Shown in pieces: positions 24,724 through 34,082 of a stretch of 56,225 nt of DNA. The notes beneath the pieces were generated by a model. The model was not told the DNA's origin. It did no database searches and was given only the letters and a program-made list of their open reading frames with translations. The stretch is taken from the NCBI RefSeq assembly GCF_001931485.1, contig NZ_MSDV01000087.1:1-56225 (forward strand), in the 5' to 3' direction. The position numbers and the translations under genes are program-made. This DNA is from Burkholderia sp. SRS-W-2-2016 (GTDB lineage Bacteria; Pseudomonadota; Gammaproteobacteria; Burkholderiales; Burkholderiaceae). The stretch's first letter is position 1. The number at the start of each line of letters is the position of its first letter.

Positions 24724-26208
24724 TTACGCCGACTTCGGCTGACTTTTGTTCACGAACGCAGCCACCTCATCATTCGTGGCCGTTTCGGTGCCGCCCTGCG
24801 TAGCGCCTGCCAGGCTGTCACCGTCGAAACTGTCTTGCGCGGATGCCGCGCTTGACGCCGTTTGCTGCGTGCTGCCGGTATCGACGCTGCCAGTGTCCGA
24901 TCCCGATGCACCCATGTTGTTACGGATTGCGGATGCAACCTTGCCGCCCGTGGTGTCTGCGATGCGCTCTTTCGTGGATGCGGCCATGCTGCCGACCTTA
25001 TCCTTGGCAACCTGGCCCGCGCCCTTGGCGAGATTCGATCCCATGTCGGCCGCGAACCGCCCAGCCGTCCCCATCGCGGACATGAAGCCGCCGCTGCCAC
25101 CGGTCGATGCGCTGACGCCGCCACCGGAACCCGAACTACTACCGCCGCCCGAGCTGCCCGAGCTGCCCGAGAACATGCCGCCACCGCTTGCCATGTTTTG
25201 CTGGGCTGACTGGAACGCCGCCTTGAGGGCCGACGCTCCGCCCGCAGCGCCCGACGCGCCGGCCATGACAGCAGCGCCGGCCGTCGCCGCCGCAGCGGCC
25301 GCGGTTGCCGCAGCGCCGAGCGCAGCGCCTGCGCCGAAGCTGCCAATGCCGGCAGTGGAACCACCACCGCCGACGATGCTGGCGAACATCGGAGGAACCT
25401 TGCTTACCAGCACAAGCAGGACAATGGACGCCACGAGCATGACCAGGAGCGCCTTCATCGTGATAGCGCCGCTCGACGTTGCCGCGTAGTACTGGTCGAT
25501 GAACGACTTGCCGATGCCAACGATCAAGATCATCGCGAAAAGCTGCATACCGATGCCGAGCACCGTCTTGTAGTAGCTAATCGCAATGTCGGAGGTCCAT
25601 CGGCCGCCGCCGAAGCCAAGCAGGAAAACTGCCCCGTAAGACAGCAACCAGCCCGCCACCAACAGCAGCAGCATGTTCACGCCGACCAGAGCCAGCACAA
25701 CCAGAATCACCGCCGCGATGACGATGCCGACGCCAGAGTTGACCGGCGACCAGATCGAGGACTGGTCAACGACCTTGGAAGCGATGTCAAAGCCGATATC
25801 GACAATGCCTGACGGCGAGAGCGTGCTACCCAGGCCTGTCGCGCTGGCCGCGATTTGCCGCAACGAATTGATGATTGACGTTGCGATAGCCGGGCCATTG
25901 GTCAGAATCCACCAGAAGAAGCCCGTCACCGCCAGGAACCGGATCGTCTCGGCAAGGAACTCCTGAATGTCGGCCTTGCGCAAGGCCATCATCCCGTAGG
26001 TCCAGACCATGCTCAGAAGCACCAAGCCCCAAAAAAGCCAGCTCGCGTAGCTGACCATCTTGGCCGACCAGGTACTTGCGACCTGGTAGAAACGGTTGAG
26101 GATGTTGTCCAGCAGGCCCGCGCTGTCCACCGGCGTTTGCGCGTGCGCCTGCACGGCAAACAGCAGCAGCACCAATGCCAGCACTGGCAGTACAGGTAGC
26201 TTCTTCAT
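24724..26208 (-). CDS. trbL: TrbL (VirB6-like) inner-membrane channel protein
   Basis: This 494-aa polytopic component of the mating channel starts at ATG 26208 (MKKLPVLPVLALV) with a signal-like segment ending VQAHA. About six membrane helices follow to residue 285. The rest is an Ala/Gly/Ser-rich low-complexity region ending in a helical tail. The longer frame from 26274 is rejected because it would overlap trbK. Confidence 0.92.
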   Translation of the reverse strand: MKKLPVLPVLALVLLLFAVQAHAQTPVDSAGLLDNILNRFYQVASTWSAKMVSYASWLFWGLVLLSMVWTYGMMALRKADIQEFLAETIRFLAVTGFFWWILTNGPAIATSIINSLRQIAASATGLGSTLSPSGIVDIGFDIASKVVDQSSIWSPVNSGVGIVIAAVILVVLALVGVNMLLLLVAGWLLSYGAVFLLGFGGGRWTSDIAISYYKTVLGIGMQLFAMILIVGIGKSFIDQYYAATSSGAITMKALLVMLVASIVLLVLVSKVPPMFASIVGGGGSTAGIGSFGAGAALGAAATAAAAAATAGAAVMAGASGAAGGASALKAAFQSAQQNMASGGGMFSGSSGSSGGGSSSGSGGGVSASTGGSGGFMSAMGTAGRFAADMGSNLAKGAGQVAKDKVGSMAASTKERIADTTGGKVASAIRNNMGASGSDTGSVDTGSTQQTASSAASAQDSFDGDSLAGATQGGTETATNDEVAAFVNKSQPKSA

Positions 26209-26212
26209 AGGT

Positions 26213-26449
26213 TCACCATTTCTGCGGCTTGCTGGGCGTGTAGCTGCCCGACAGCGCCTGCGCGTCGGCGGCACTGCGGCAGTTCTCGTCTCTCGTCACA
26301 AGGTCCGGGTCAGCCGTGCATTTTTGGAGCATGGCCTTTCGTTCGTCCTCGTGCTGCTTGTAGTAATCGACGGAATGCACAGGCTTGCCGCACGACGCGA
26401 GCAGCACGCTCCCCAAACACACACACCCAATCGCGATAAGTCGTTTCAT
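26213..26449 (-). CDS. trbK: TrbK entry-exclusion lipoprotein
   Basis: This 78-aa lipoprotein has a signal peptide ending in the lipobox LLASC. The mature part VHSVDYYKQHEDERKAMLQKC is typical of EexN/TrbK proteins, which stop the host from receiving a second copy of the plasmid. ATG 26449 follows GGGGAAGTG; a GTG three bases earlier is less likely. Confidence 0.9.
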   Translation of the reverse strand: MKRLIAIGCVCLGSVLLASCGKPVHSVDYYKQHEDERKAMLQKCTADPDLVTRDENCRSAADAQALSGSYTPSKPQKW

Positions 26450-26464
26450 CACTTCCCCTTGGCG

Positions 26465-27238
26465 TTACCAGTTTTGAACCGGGCTTTTCGTGTAGCTACC
26501 CGAGCGGAACGATTGATCGGCGGCGGCCGTCAGCGCCGCCTTGTCGGCGTCGTTGGACGCACGTGTAGCGGCCGCTGCGGCCTGCGCGGCCAGCATGCCC
26601 CTGATCTGCAAGAGCTGATTCGTTTGCGCGCTGGCGAGCTGGTTAGCGGCTTGTATCGCCTGCATTTGCCCTTGCGCGCTCGTCGCCTGCGATTGCAGGT
26701 TTTGAAGGGTCGCGGCGTCGCTGGTCAGCGTCTGCTGTTGCTGATCGACGCTTTTCAGCACGGCATCGTTCGCGCGCTTCACCGCTTCCGAGTTGTTGGC
26801 CTGCGCATCCTGTACGGCCTGCAACTGCGACGACGAGCACCCCGCAGCCGTGAAGCACGGCGAGGTACGGTAATAGCCCACGTCCTGATAGCGAGACAGG
26901 TACGAGTCGATGCTGCCGGTCTGGTTCTTGTAGTAGCTCAACGTGTCTTGCGCCGCCATGAGATTGTTCATCACCTGACTCGCCTGGTCCCACACGTAGG
27001 CGGCCGGTGCGACCGTGTTTTGCAGCATGTTTTGATACTGCTGCAACTGCGTTTGGTACTGCTGAATCTGCTTCTCGACGGCCGCGACCTGCTGAACTGC
27101 GCTGACGATGTTTTGCGTCAGGTTGCTTCCGTCGATAACCGGGATGCCGGCTTGCGCCGGCTGCGAGATACCCGCGAGCAACACCACTGCGAGGGCGGCG
27201 ACTTTAGCGGCTAAAGCGTTTTTCCAGAACGTTTTCAT
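26465..27238 (-). CDS. trbJ: TrbJ (VirB5-like) pilus-associated protein
   Basis: This 257-aa periplasmic protein has a signal peptide (cleavage near AQA) and a long helical Gln/Ala-rich body (EKQIQQYQTQLQQYQNML). ATG 27238 is preceded by GGAG at good spacing; a GTG two codons upstream is also in frame. A KorB operator lies inside the signal-peptide codons (27203-27215). Confidence 0.92.
   Translation of the reverse strand: MKTFWKNALAAKVAALAVVLLAGISQPAQAGIPVIDGSNLTQNIVSAVQQVAAVEKQIQQYQTQLQQYQNMLQNTVAPAAYVWDQASQVMNNLMAAQDTLSYYKNQTGSIDSYLSRYQDVGYYRTSPCFTAAGCSSSQLQAVQDAQANNSEAVKRANDAVLKSVDQQQQTLTSDAATLQNLQSQATSAQGQMQAIQAANQLASAQTNQLLQIRGMLAAQAAAAATRASNDADKAALTAAADQSFRSGSYTKSPVQNW
27203..27215. 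promoter_or_regulatory. Intragenic KorB operator (OB) in trbJ
   Basis: TTTAGCGGCTAAA, exact, within codons 8-12 of trbJ. Confidence 0.87.
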
Positions 27239-27256
27239 GGTCACGTCTCCTTGGCG

Positions 27257-28672
27257 TCAATAATCAAAGGACTTGTACGGCTTCGTGAAATCGAGGTCTT
27301 TCACGACGATGATGTTGAAGCGATACCCCGGTCGAATTTCGAGCGTCGGCGCGATGTTGAGATTCTTCGAAATCATCTGCGCAGTCACGTTGCCGAGCTG
27401 CTGGCCGAGCGCCTGGCTCAACTCACTACTTGCGGTCGGCTGACTGTAGACGCCGCTGTTGTTGCTGTTGCGATCCGTTGCGTACGATGCTGCGGCCGTC
27501 ACGCCCGACATGAGCAGCGCCGAGGCGAAGATACGCACGTAGTGGTTGTTGACCTGATCGCGGAAGCCCGCATAGCCCGCGCTATCCGCGCCCGGCATCG
27601 CGCTAATGTCCAGCGCCTTGCCATCGGGAAACACGAGCCGCTGCCACGCGATGAGGACCGCGTTTTGCCCATAGGCCACGTTGCTGTTGTACGTGCCCAC
27701 GAGGCGCGTGCCCTGCGGGATGAGCAGGTACTTGCCCGTTGCCGTGTCGTACACGTCCTGGCCCACCTGACCCATGATTTGGCCCGGCAGATCGGAGTTG
27801 ATGCCGCTAATCATCACGCCTGGAATCACGCCACCGGCACGAATCTCGAAACGCGAACGCGGGGCTTGCACATCTTGATCGAGCTTCCATCGGTCGCCCT
27901 GCCCGTTGTTCGCGAACTGCGACACGTCCTTGTTATTGGCCGATGCCGAGGTTTGCAGCAGTTGCGGGCCGCTGTCGGAACTGCCGATGCCACCACCACC
28001 GAAGCCGCCACCGCCGAGGCCGGCGCGAATCCTCGCCAGTTGCGCCTGATAGGCGCTCGTCGGATCGCCACCCGACGCGTTCGCGTCCATCTGCCGGCGC
28101 ACGTTGGCAATCTGTGCGAGCATTTCATCGCGCGATTGCGGCGCAGCCGTTGCCCCAGCTCCGCGTGCCGCTGTCGAAGTGCCGACCGAACCGCCGTCAT
28201 ACGGCAACGCAACCTTGGTCTTGGCCTTAACGGCCTCCTGGAACTGTTGCATCTTCGCCATGCGAATCTGCTGTTCGTCGGGATCGACAGGGGCCGGTGC
28301 GCCGTTTGCCTGACGCGGCGGCGTAGGCGGTGCATCCGGGTTGTTGACGGGCGCAATCGGGACACCAGCGGTCCCGCTCGCGGCCGGAGGCGTGGCCGCC
28401 GCTGTCGGGGGAATCAATCCCGCACCGTGGCCGCCCACTACGTCATTCGCCATCGCGCTCGTGTCGGTGTTCTTCTTCGACACTTGGGTCGTGTCCGGTT
28501 GAACAGATGCGGCGTTGTTCGCCCGCTTGACGGCCACCATCGCAATCAGCAGCACGAACACGCCCAAGGCCACGGCCGCGATGATGAGCGGCAGATTATT
28601 GACCCGACGAACGCCGCTTTTCGGCTTGGAGCCGGGCGACGCGTCAGGCGACATTTGATCGTTCTCAGCCAT
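27257..28672 (-). CDS. trbI: TrbI (VirB10-like) channel scaffold protein
   Basis: This 471-aa protein has a short cytoplasmic N-terminus, one membrane helix (LPLIIAAVALGVFVLLIAMV), a Pro/Ala-rich periplasmic linker with a Gly-rich stretch, and the VirB10 beta-barrel domain (LLIPQGTRLVGTYNSNVAYGQ and PGYRFNIIVVKDLDF). The start at ATG 28672 is preferred because AAGGAG is 8 bases before it; an ATG overlapping the trbH stop is too close. Confidence 0.95.
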   Translation of the reverse strand: MAENDQMSPDASPGSKPKSGVRRVNNLPLIIAAVALGVFVLLIAMVAVKRANNAASVQPDTTQVSKKNTDTSAMANDVVGGHGAGLIPPTAAATPPAASGTAGVPIAPVNNPDAPPTPPRQANGAPAPVDPDEQQIRMAKMQQFQEAVKAKTKVALPYDGGSVGTSTAARGAGATAAPQSRDEMLAQIANVRRQMDANASGGDPTSAYQAQLARIRAGLGGGGFGGGGIGSSDSGPQLLQTSASANNKDVSQFANNGQGDRWKLDQDVQAPRSRFEIRAGGVIPGVMISGINSDLPGQIMGQVGQDVYDTATGKYLLIPQGTRLVGTYNSNVAYGQNAVLIAWQRLVFPDGKALDISAMPGADSAGYAGFRDQVNNHYVRIFASALLMSGVTAAASYATDRNSNNSGVYSQPTASSELSQALGQQLGNVTAQMISKNLNIAPTLEIRPGYRFNIIVVKDLDFTKPYKSFDY

Positions 28673-28677
28673 TCCCA

Positions 28678-29181
28678 TTACTCCTTGCGAACCCATGCAC
28701 CGGCCGGATACAGCTTGCCGTTCGTGGCAACCACGAACGCCCGGCTGATCGACTGCGCGCCAACCTGCACCGTGACGCGGTACAGACTCATTGCCTCGGG
28801 AGAATCGACCACGTAGCTCAGATCGAAGCCGGGAGCCGTTGCCTTGGTCGCCGGCGCATTGCTCGCGGCGGCCGGTGCCGAGGCGGCCGAAGCGGCCGAC
28901 GCCGGCTGCGCCTGCGGGGCGAACTCCAGGACGGAATAGCCCTTGTCACGCAATGACGTGACCAGAGCAGCGCCGTAGGCGTCCGTGGCCGGCTGCTTGA
29001 GGTTGAGGCGCGTATGCGCAGGCGGGAACAGCGTCACGAGCTGGGCCACCGTGGCATCGGCCATCGTCTTGTTGGCATCGAGCGAAGCGGCCGCGTAATT
29101 GCCGTATGGCCCGGTCGTTGCGCAGCCTGCGAGGCCCGCAAGGCCGGCCACGACAAGCGCGCTCATCACGAATTTGCGCAT
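28678..29181 (-). CDS. trbH: TrbH lipoprotein (VirB7-like role)
   Basis: This 167-aa protein has a lipobox GLAGC at the end of its signal peptide. It lies between trbG and trbI, the trbH position. An Ala/Ser-rich linker is followed by a C-terminal domain (LYRVTVQVGAQSISRAFVV). It is expected to tether TrbG to the outer membrane. Confidence 0.9.
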   Translation of the reverse strand: MRKFVMSALVVAGLAGLAGCATTGPYGNYAAASLDANKTMADATVAQLVTLFPPAHTRLNLKQPATDAYGAALVTSLRDKGYSVLEFAPQAQPASAASAASAPAAASNAPATKATAPGFDLSYVVDSPEAMSLYRVTVQVGAQSISRAFVVATNGKLYPAGAWVRKE

Positions 29182-29183
29182 GA

Positions 29184-30074
29184 TTAATTCCCCCTCGTGA
29201 TAGTCACCTTGTCCTGGCTCGAACCCACGCCAGAAACCAAGATCGCCTTGTCAAAGATCGTGTCCACGATGTAGCGGTCGCCTTGCACGCGGTAATTCAC
29301 CATCTGCGTTTCCGCATCGGTGAACAGCCCACCATCCTTGCGCACTACGAGCAGCGCCGGCGCTTCGCTTTGCTGCATCGTGGACGGCATTTCGATGATG
29401 GTCTTGCGGCCATCGTTGTAGACGCGTACAGGCTTCCAGCGGGTCGAACCGCTCACCGTGTAGTTGAAGTCCAGGTTGCCGAGGTATTCGCCCGTCTGCG
29501 GGATCGTGTTGTCCTGGCGTACCTTCACTTCGCGCGCTTTGATTGCGTCCCACTTCGCCATCGCATCTTCGGGATACGTGAACGACACGAACGGCATGAG
29601 TTGCGAGCGGCTCGAACGCAGGCGGAAGTGATACGTGCGCCGATCCGTGGTCAGGACGAGCGTCGTATCAAGACCAACATCGAGCGGCTTCAAGATCAAA
29701 TGCAGCACCTGCGACGCGCCGGAGCCGGTAACAGCCGGTTCCACCGTATAGCGAGGATCGCCAACGTTCATCCCGTTGACGTTTTCGCCCGGCTGCAAGG
29801 CAATGTCGCAGACTTGCAGGACAGCGCACATGACCGGGTATTGCTTGCCCGGCAGGTACGGCCAGTTGATCGAACCGTCAGAGCCTTGGAACGGCTTCAC
29901 GTCCTGCCCTTCCTGCCACTTCTTGCCGATGGCGACAGCGGCCAGTTCCTGCGGCGTGAGCTTCGGTTCGTTCTTCGAGAAATACTGATCGGCCAGCGGA
30001 TCGGTGCCGGGGGCTGCGAGTGCCACCATCGGCACCATGCCGAGAATCAGAGCGGAGATAAGAGTCTTTTTCAT
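29184..30074 (-). CDS. trbG: TrbG (VirB9-like) outer-membrane complex protein
   Basis: This 296-aa protein has a signal peptide (VALA-AP). The VirB9/CagX fold is shown by VLTTDRRTYHFRLRSS and SFTYPEDAMAKW in the centre and by the C-terminal WKPVRVYNDGRKTIIEMP and VNYRVQGDRYIVDTIFDKA. It lies 2 bases from trbH. Confidence 0.95.
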   Translation of the reverse strand: MKKTLISALILGMVPMVALAAPGTDPLADQYFSKNEPKLTPQELAAVAIGKKWQEGQDVKPFQGSDGSINWPYLPGKQYPVMCAVLQVCDIALQPGENVNGMNVGDPRYTVEPAVTGSGASQVLHLILKPLDVGLDTTLVLTTDRRTYHFRLRSSRSQLMPFVSFTYPEDAMAKWDAIKAREVKVRQDNTIPQTGEYLGNLDFNYTVSGSTRWKPVRVYNDGRKTIIEMPSTMQQSEAPALLVVRKDGGLFTDAETQMVNYRVQGDRYIVDTIFDKAILVSGVGSSQDKVTITRGN

Positions 30075-30089
30075 AGCGAGGCCCCAGGC

Positions 30090-30806
30090 TTAAAGTTGCT
30101 TCGACCAGTTGTAGTCTTTGACGAAAATGAAGTGCGGGTTGATGAACATCTGACCGGACTTCACTTCCGCATCCTTGTTTTGGTAAATCGTCACGAGCGC
30201 GCGCATCATGTACGGCGGCCCCTTGAGCGAGCCGTCGCGCGACCGCACGGTTTCCTGCCAGTCGATTTGCCAGGAGTCTTGCGATTGCTGCAAAACGGAC
30301 TTCACTTCGACGCTCACCGTCTCGTTCGCGGCGCGGTTGAACGGGTTGGCTTCCTTCGTGCCGTTCAGATACTCGTTCGCCTTGATCGTGGCCGGATCGC
30401 TCGGCGCGAGGTAGCCGTAGGTTTTCAGCACGGCTTTGCGCTGCAATTCGGCATCCGGTGTCACGAGGCGAATATTGCTGATGAAGTCAGCAACGGCGGT
30501 GCGGTAGTCATCCACCTTGGCGTCAGGAATGCGGTCAGCGCGCGTCATCGAAACCGTGTTGCCGCTGCCGTCCTGGTTGAACACCAAGGGAATGAATTTG
30601 GACTGACTGCCGATGTAGGTAATACCCCCGACCGCAGCGAGGCCGATCAACATGCCAAGCAGCCCGACGAAAATGCCGATCTGGCCGTGCTCCATCACCT
30701 GGCCGACATGACTGTTCCACGAGCGCCGTGCATTGACGTAAGGATTCGCCGTGTTGGTGTCGGGCTGTTTCTTCTTCCCGAAAAGGTTTTTGAGATTGAC
30801 GCTCAT
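30090..30806 (-). CDS. trbF: TrbF (VirB8-like) assembly protein
   Basis: This 238-aa bitopic protein has one membrane helix (IGIFVGLLGMLIGLAAVGGI) and a periplasmic VirB8 domain (SWQIDWQETVRSRDG...MMRALVTIYQ). It overlaps trbE by 4 bases. Confidence 0.94.
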   Translation of the reverse strand: MSVNLKNLFGKKKQPDTNTANPYVNARRSWNSHVGQVMEHGQIGIFVGLLGMLIGLAAVGGITYIGSQSKFIPLVFNQDGSGNTVSMTRADRIPDAKVDDYRTAVADFISNIRLVTPDAELQRKAVLKTYGYLAPSDPATIKANEYLNGTKEANPFNRAANETVSVEVKSVLQQSQDSWQIDWQETVRSRDGSLKGPPYMMRALVTIYQNKDAEVKSGQMFINPHFIFVKDYNWSKQL

Positions 30807-33367
30807 GCTGGTACTCCATAGTCGTTGAGGCTCACGTAGTCATCGAGGCGCAGGCCCTTGAGGCGTAGCCACTCATGCACCCAGGCATCGCCGTGCAACG
30901 TTTCGAGCTTGCGAATCATGCCGATGGATTCCTTGTCGGTGGAACCGACGAAGGCAAGCGCAAGCGGCCCAAGCGCGAGCTGGTACAGACGACGCCCCTT
31001 TTCGGAGACGTAGTAGTAGTCGCGCTTCGGCACGGCCGACGCGATGATTTCGATTTGGCGATTGTTGAGGCCAAGGCGACCGTAAATCTCGGCGGTCTTT
31101 TCCTCGCGCGCGTTCGGGTTCGCAAGGAAAATCCGGCAAGCCGTCGATTCCGTGATGATGTCCAAAATGCCGGACTTCGCGGCCTCGGAAATGCTCTGCG
31201 TCGCCATCAACACGGAGCAGTTCTTTTTCGCCATCGAGCGCAGCCATTCTTCGATCTTGTCGCGGAACGCCGGGTGAGCCAGCATCAGCCACGCCTCATC
31301 GAGAATCAGCAACGTGGGGCGCGCATCTTCCTCGCTCAGCGATTCCTCGATCCGCATGAACAGGTACAGCAGGACCGGCAACGCGAACTTCTCGCCAAGG
31401 CCCATCAACTGTTCAATCTCGAACGTCATGAAGTCGGCCAGGTCAAGGCCATCTTCTTCCGCATCGAGCAGATGGCCCATGTTGCCGTCCACGGTGTACG
31501 GCTTGAGGGCTTCGCGGATCGCTTCGTCCTGCACGGTCACGGTGAACTCGGACAACGTGCGCGACTCGCTCTTGTGCATGCTTAGAATCGCCTCGGCAAT
31601 CGCGTTGCGCTGCGCTGGCGTCGTAATCACGCCGTTCAAAGCGAGGATCGTGTCGATCCATTCCATCGCCCACGCGCGACGAGTGCGCGTATCGAGCCGC
31701 GACAGCGGCGCGAAGGCCAGCTTGTCGCTGTTCGACGCGATGGTGAAGTGCCTGCCGCGCGCGGCCTTGCACGTTGGGTACATCGACAAGCCCTTGTCGA
31801 ACGCGTAGATGCGCGCGCCGAGGTAGCGCCGCCACTGGAACGCGATCAAGCCCAGCTTGGTCGATTTACCTGTCCGGGTCGGTCCGAAGATGATGCCGTG
31901 GCCGAGGTCGCGGACGTGAAGATTGATACGCATGGGCGAGTTGCCGCTTGTCACGCCATGCAACAGCGGCGGAGCGTTCGGCGGGAACAGCGGCGACGGT
32001 GCCCGATTTTCGCCCGTCCAAATCGTGCTGGTCGGCAGCAGATCGGCCAGGTTCATCGTGTTCAACAACGGCCGACGCACGTTCTCGACGCCATGCCCCG
32101 GCAGCGAGCCAAGGTAGGCATCCATCGTGTTGATCGTCTCGACGCGCGCGGTGAACGCCAGGGCGTTGATCGCCTTTTCCAGTCGGCGGGCCGCCTGTTC
32201 GACGTCATCGCGGTTCTCGCCCATCAACACGACAACGCTGGTGTAGTAGCCCTGCGAAACGAGGCCGCTGTTGGTTTCCGCAATAGCCGACGACGCATCG
32301 GCCACCATCGAAACCGCGTCCTCATCGACGTGGCTGGTGTTCGTGTTGAACACCTGATCGAAGAAGCCGCGAATCTTCTGCTTCCACTTCTTGCGGAACT
32401 TTTCGAGCTGGGAGACGGCCTCGTGGTGATCGAGGAAGATAAACCGCGACGACCACCGATATTCGATAGGCAGCTCGGCCAGCGCCGACAGGATTCCGGG
32501 ATGGGACTCCAAAGGGAAACCTTCGATAGCGACAACCTGGATGAAGTGCCGGCCGATCTTCGGGACAACGCCGGTGTACAGCTCTTGCCCGCCGATGAGC
32601 GAGTCGATGTACATAGGGTTGCTCGGAAGCTGCACCGGATGATTCAGGCCAGTCACGCAGAATTGCAGCCACTGCAATTGCTGATCGCGCGTGACGGTGG
32701 AACCGTCCTCTTGCATCACCTTCACGCCGCGCAAACGTTCCAATTCGACGGCCGACGAAAGACGGCTTTCGAGATTGGCGACCTCGCGCTTGAAGTGGTC
32801 GATAAGGTGCGCAGTGCGTGCTTTATTGTTGGGCTTGTCGGCGTCGTCATGGAACATCAGTTCCACGAACTTGCGCTCGGCCAGCATCGGAGGGAACCAC
32901 GTCAGGCTGATGACGAAGAAGCCTTCATACAGCGTGCCCATGCTCTCGAACAGTTGCCGGCGTTCCTCGTCAACTGCCGCCGAAACCGGATCAGGAAAAT
33001 GGGAAAGGCTCGGGTCGCTGTAGCTCGGAGCTGGGCGACGTACCGCATCGACGTGAACCATCCAGCCGTTGCCGAGCGGCGCAAGGGCTTGGTTGATGCG
33101 AAACGAGATAAGCTCGCGCTCGGCTTCGGTCGCACTCGCGTTATCGGCCCCACGATAGAACCAGGACGCCATGAATGCACCGTTCTTGCCGACGATCACG
33201 CCGTCATCAACGACAGCGGCGTAGTTGAGCAGATCGGCTAGACCGGCATCTTTAGAGCGATGCTTTTTGAGCCGCAGATTGGCGTTCGCGCGCTGCACGA
33301 GCGCGAACAACCAGACCAGCAGCACGGCACCAAGCACCGCGATAGCGATGGTGATTACTTGGATCAT
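30803..33367 (-). CDS. trbE: TrbE (VirB4-like) ATPase
   Basis: This 854-aa transport ATPase of the mating channel has a Walker A motif in FGPTRTGKSTKLG and a Walker B in PTLLILDEAWLMLAHP. A QSISEAAKSGILDII segment follows. The N-terminal hydrophobic helix probably anchors it to the membrane. Four-base overlaps with trbD and trbF show tight coupling. Confidence 0.97.
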   Translation of the reverse strand: MIQVITIAIAVLGAVLLVWLFALVQRANANLRLKKHRSKDAGLADLLNYAAVVDDGVIVGKNGAFMASWFYRGADNASATEAERELISFRINQALAPLGNGWMVHVDAVRRPAPSYSDPSLSHFPDPVSAAVDEERRQLFESMGTLYEGFFVISLTWFPPMLAERKFVELMFHDDADKPNNKARTAHLIDHFKREVANLESRLSSAVELERLRGVKVMQEDGSTVTRDQQLQWLQFCVTGLNHPVQLPSNPMYIDSLIGGQELYTGVVPKIGRHFIQVVAIEGFPLESHPGILSALAELPIEYRWSSRFIFLDHHEAVSQLEKFRKKWKQKIRGFFDQVFNTNTSHVDEDAVSMVADASSAIAETNSGLVSQGYYTSVVVLMGENRDDVEQAARRLEKAINALAFTARVETINTMDAYLGSLPGHGVENVRRPLLNTMNLADLLPTSTIWTGENRAPSPLFPPNAPPLLHGVTSGNSPMRINLHVRDLGHGIIFGPTRTGKSTKLGLIAFQWRRYLGARIYAFDKGLSMYPTCKAARGRHFTIASNSDKLAFAPLSRLDTRTRRAWAMEWIDTILALNGVITTPAQRNAIAEAILSMHKSESRTLSEFTVTVQDEAIREALKPYTVDGNMGHLLDAEEDGLDLADFMTFEIEQLMGLGEKFALPVLLYLFMRIEESLSEEDARPTLLILDEAWLMLAHPAFRDKIEEWLRSMAKKNCSVLMATQSISEAAKSGILDIITESTACRIFLANPNAREEKTAEIYGRLGLNNRQIEIIASAVPKRDYYYVSEKGRRLYQLALGPLALAFVGSTDKESIGMIRKLETLHGDAWVHEWLRLKGLRLDDYVSLNDYGVPA

Positions 33368-33675
33368 TTGTATTGCTTCCCTTGGGCTGCCGTGTTGTTG
33401 CGGAACGGCGTTGCGCGCGGCGGGTAGTACGGCTTGTACCGCCGATTGCGCAGGTAGACAAAGCGCATCCGGGGGTCGGACTTCGCCATCTTTCGGAGAA
33501 TCCAGAGGGCGAAGAACCAGGCGACAATGCCGACGCCGGCTGCGAGCCAGTCTTGCGCCGCGAAGATGAGAATCGCGGCCAGCAGGCCAGTGAACATGAC
33601 CATTTCACGATCCCCACCCATGAAAAGGTTGTCTCTGTTCCCGGCCCTACGAATGGGGATCGTGCGCAGGGCCAT
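33364..33675 (-). CDS. trbD: TrbD (VirB3-like) membrane protein
   Basis: This 103-aa protein has paired hydrophobic helices (VMFTGLLAAILIFAAQDW and AAGVGIVAWFFALWIL) and a basic N-terminus (RTIPIRRAGNR) typical of VirB3-type proteins. Confidence 0.94.
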   Translation of the reverse strand: MALRTIPIRRAGNRDNLFMGGDREMVMFTGLLAAILIFAAQDWLAAGVGIVAWFFALWILRKMAKSDPRMRFVYLRNRRYKPYYPPRATPFRNNTAAQGKQYK

Positions 33676-33677
33676 GA

Positions 33678-34070
33678 TTAGGCGAGCCTCGCTTGAATGC
33701 GGTCAGCCAGGGCGTTCGACAGCGCCGTGATTTCAGCGCCCTGCCCCGTGATCGCGGCGATGGTGTTCTGCGCGGCAACCAAGAAGCACAGCACCAGAAC
33801 GATGAAGATGAGCGTGCGCAGGAAGCCGTTCATGTCGCCGCCGAAGATCAGCGTTGCACCCGCACCGACAAGGCCGACAATCGACGCAGTGAACGCGAAC
33901 GGGCCGGTCACGGACTGGCGAATCTTGGTGAACCAGTCATCAAAAGGGAGGCCGCCGCCGCTCGTGTTCGATGCGAACGCCGGATGCGCGACGACCAACA
34001 GCAGCAGTGCGACACCAAGAACGAACAAGGCGCGATGACTGACGTTGATACGGGGCATGTTGGATTGCAT
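33678..34070 (-). CDS. trbC: TrbC prepilin (VirB2-like)
   Basis: This 130-aa pilin precursor has a long signal (cleavage near HPAFA-S) and two hydrophobic helices in the mature part. In RP4, TraF trims and cyclises the pilin; a TraF homologue is encoded at 53135-53671. The C-terminal AEITALSNALADRIQARLA would be removed on processing. Confidence 0.95.
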   Translation of the reverse strand: MQSNMPRINVSHRALFVLGVALLLLVVAHPAFASNTSGGGLPFDDWFTKIRQSVTGPFAFTASIVGLVGAGATLIFGGDMNGFLRTLIFIVLVLCFLVAAQNTIAAITGQGAEITALSNALADRIQARLA

Positions 34071-34082
34071 TTCGATTTCTCC

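Noticed and set aside
27251..28816. 521-codon open frame on the plus strand opposite trbI
   Set aside because: It is the antisense of a clear trbI gene in GC-rich DNA; Arg/His-rich composition and no Shine-Dalgarno.
29283..30821. 512-codon plus-strand open frame opposite trbG and trbF
   Set aside because: It runs across two genuine genes and their gap; antisense shadow.
31748..33241. 497-codon plus-strand open frame opposite trbE
   Set aside because: Antisense shadow of trbE with Arg-rich composition.
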